NCBI RefSeq assembly: GCF_034259205.1
Contig: NZ_CP139487.1
Coordinates: 682,001 to 746,000 of the forward strand
Direction of reading: 5' to 3'
From: Peredibacter starrii
GTDB taxonomy: Bacteria > Bdellovibrionota > Bacteriovoracia > Bacteriovoracales > Bacteriovoracaceae
DNA: 64,000 nucleotides
Shown: positions 63,665 to 64,000 of the stretch, one piece after another
Position numbering within the stretch: the stretch's first letter is position 1
How the letters are laid out: each line of letters starts with the position of its first letter
The notes under the pieces: generated by a model
The model's input: only the letters and a program-made list of their open reading frames with translations
Databases searched by the model: none
Told to the model about the DNA's origin: nothing
Position numbers and translations under genes: made by a program

Positions 63665-64000
63665 TGAAGTTCCTTCACCTCGTTTTGGTTCGGATTCATA
63701 AGCTTGCGCTGAAAATAGGTTGTCTCGACAATCCCTTCTTCCAACCAGTTAAACTCATCTTTTTCAATTCTTTGAGCTAGCTTATATTTTTCGTTATCTG
63801 AGTTATGCCAGAGTTCACGGAAAAGAATTTCAATTTTTCTACGTGAATTTTCACAGAATACATCGGCGAGGTCTTGAGCATCTTTGCCTAATTTATCAGC
63901 TTTAGATTGAGTCGCAGCCATTACATAAAGTTCAGTGGCGATATCGACCACTCGAAATAGGAACATCTGCCGATTTTGAAGACCAGGTCCATAGAACAGC
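63658..64000 (-). CDS. Acyl-CoA dehydrogenase C-terminal part (5' end beyond the window)
   Basis: The frame stays open to the right edge, so the ATG at 63966 is internal. The segment YGPGLQNRQMFLFRVVDIATELYVMAA, SKADKLGKDAQDLADVFCENSRRKIEILF matches the C-terminal helical domain of long-chain acyl-CoA dehydrogenases. The reading depends on about 110 residues only. It overlaps the lipoprotein gene by seven bases at the tail. Confidence 0.55.
   Translation of the reverse strand, partial: LFYGPGLQNRQMFLFRVVDIATELYVMAATQSKADKLGKDAQDLADVFCENSRRKIEILFRELWHNSDNEKYKLAQRIEKDEFNWLEEGIVETTYFQRKLMNPNQNEVKELHH

Overview
The window looks like a chromosomal segment from a low-GC (roughly 40% by eye), Gram-negative, outer-membrane-bearing bacterium. 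Predicted lipoproteins, a BamE-like protein, an O-antigen-ligase family protein, Wzx, Wzm/Wzt and WecA-type proteins all point that way. The gene content and style (secreted trypsin-like proteases, very compact convergent genes, a Tat-exported PhoX-like protein) would fit the Bdellovibrionota (Bacteriovorax/Peredibacter-like), but no rRNA or other marker is present to prove this.

Region 1 (1-17.2 kb) is housekeeping: a truncated PhoX-family gene, a DCC1-type thiol protein, a metH-metF operon, an EamA transporter, msrB-apaG, an FAH-family hydrolase followed by an overlooked 57-residue gene that resembles an isolated histidine-kinase H-box helix, a SulP transporter plus beta-carbonic anhydrase, two tandem trypsin-like proteases, a second SulP, trmO and a membrane phosphoethanolamine-transferase-like enzyme. 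Region 2 (17.2-21.7 kb) holds a sugar epimerase, a BamE-like lipoprotein whose Shine-Dalgarno sits inside a perfect hairpin, a toxin-antitoxin pair with a third small gene, an HNH nuclease and an RhlE-type helicase.

Region 3 (21.7-63.2 kb) is a large surface-polysaccharide locus, visibly AT-richer in its core. It encodes: (a) a UDP-sugar dehydrogenase with two unusual active-site residues; (b) a CDP-glycerol-transferase-like gene, a HAD phosphatase, a CMP-sugar synthetase and an aldolase of the 4-hydroxy-2-oxovalerate type fused to a second domain, translationally coupled, which I read as a possible uncharacterised route to a CMP-activated acid; (c) a complete dTDP-3-acetamido-3,6-dideoxyhexose set (rfbB, rfbA, ketoisomerase, acetyltransferase, aminotransferase); (d) a dead gmd-fcl (GDP-fucose) pair, gmd heavily decayed and fcl broken by one stop; (e) Wzm/Wzt export genes; (f) a nonulosonate-type set (SpsF/PseF-like, NeuB, PseG-like) coupled to HisH, a HisF-like protein lacking the first catalytic Asp, and a WbpG/PseA-type amidotransferase, suggesting an acetamidino-modified sugar acid; (g) many glycosyltransferases and methyltransferases; (h) two alternative initiating enzymes (WecA-like and WbaP-like) placed tail to tail, and an O-antigen ligase/polymerase. 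Both Wzx-type and ABC-type export are present, so either two glycans are made or one system is residual.

The window ends with a small lipoprotein and the 3' end of what looks like an acyl-CoA dehydrogenase. I found no tRNA, rRNA, CRISPR array, IS element or replication origin.
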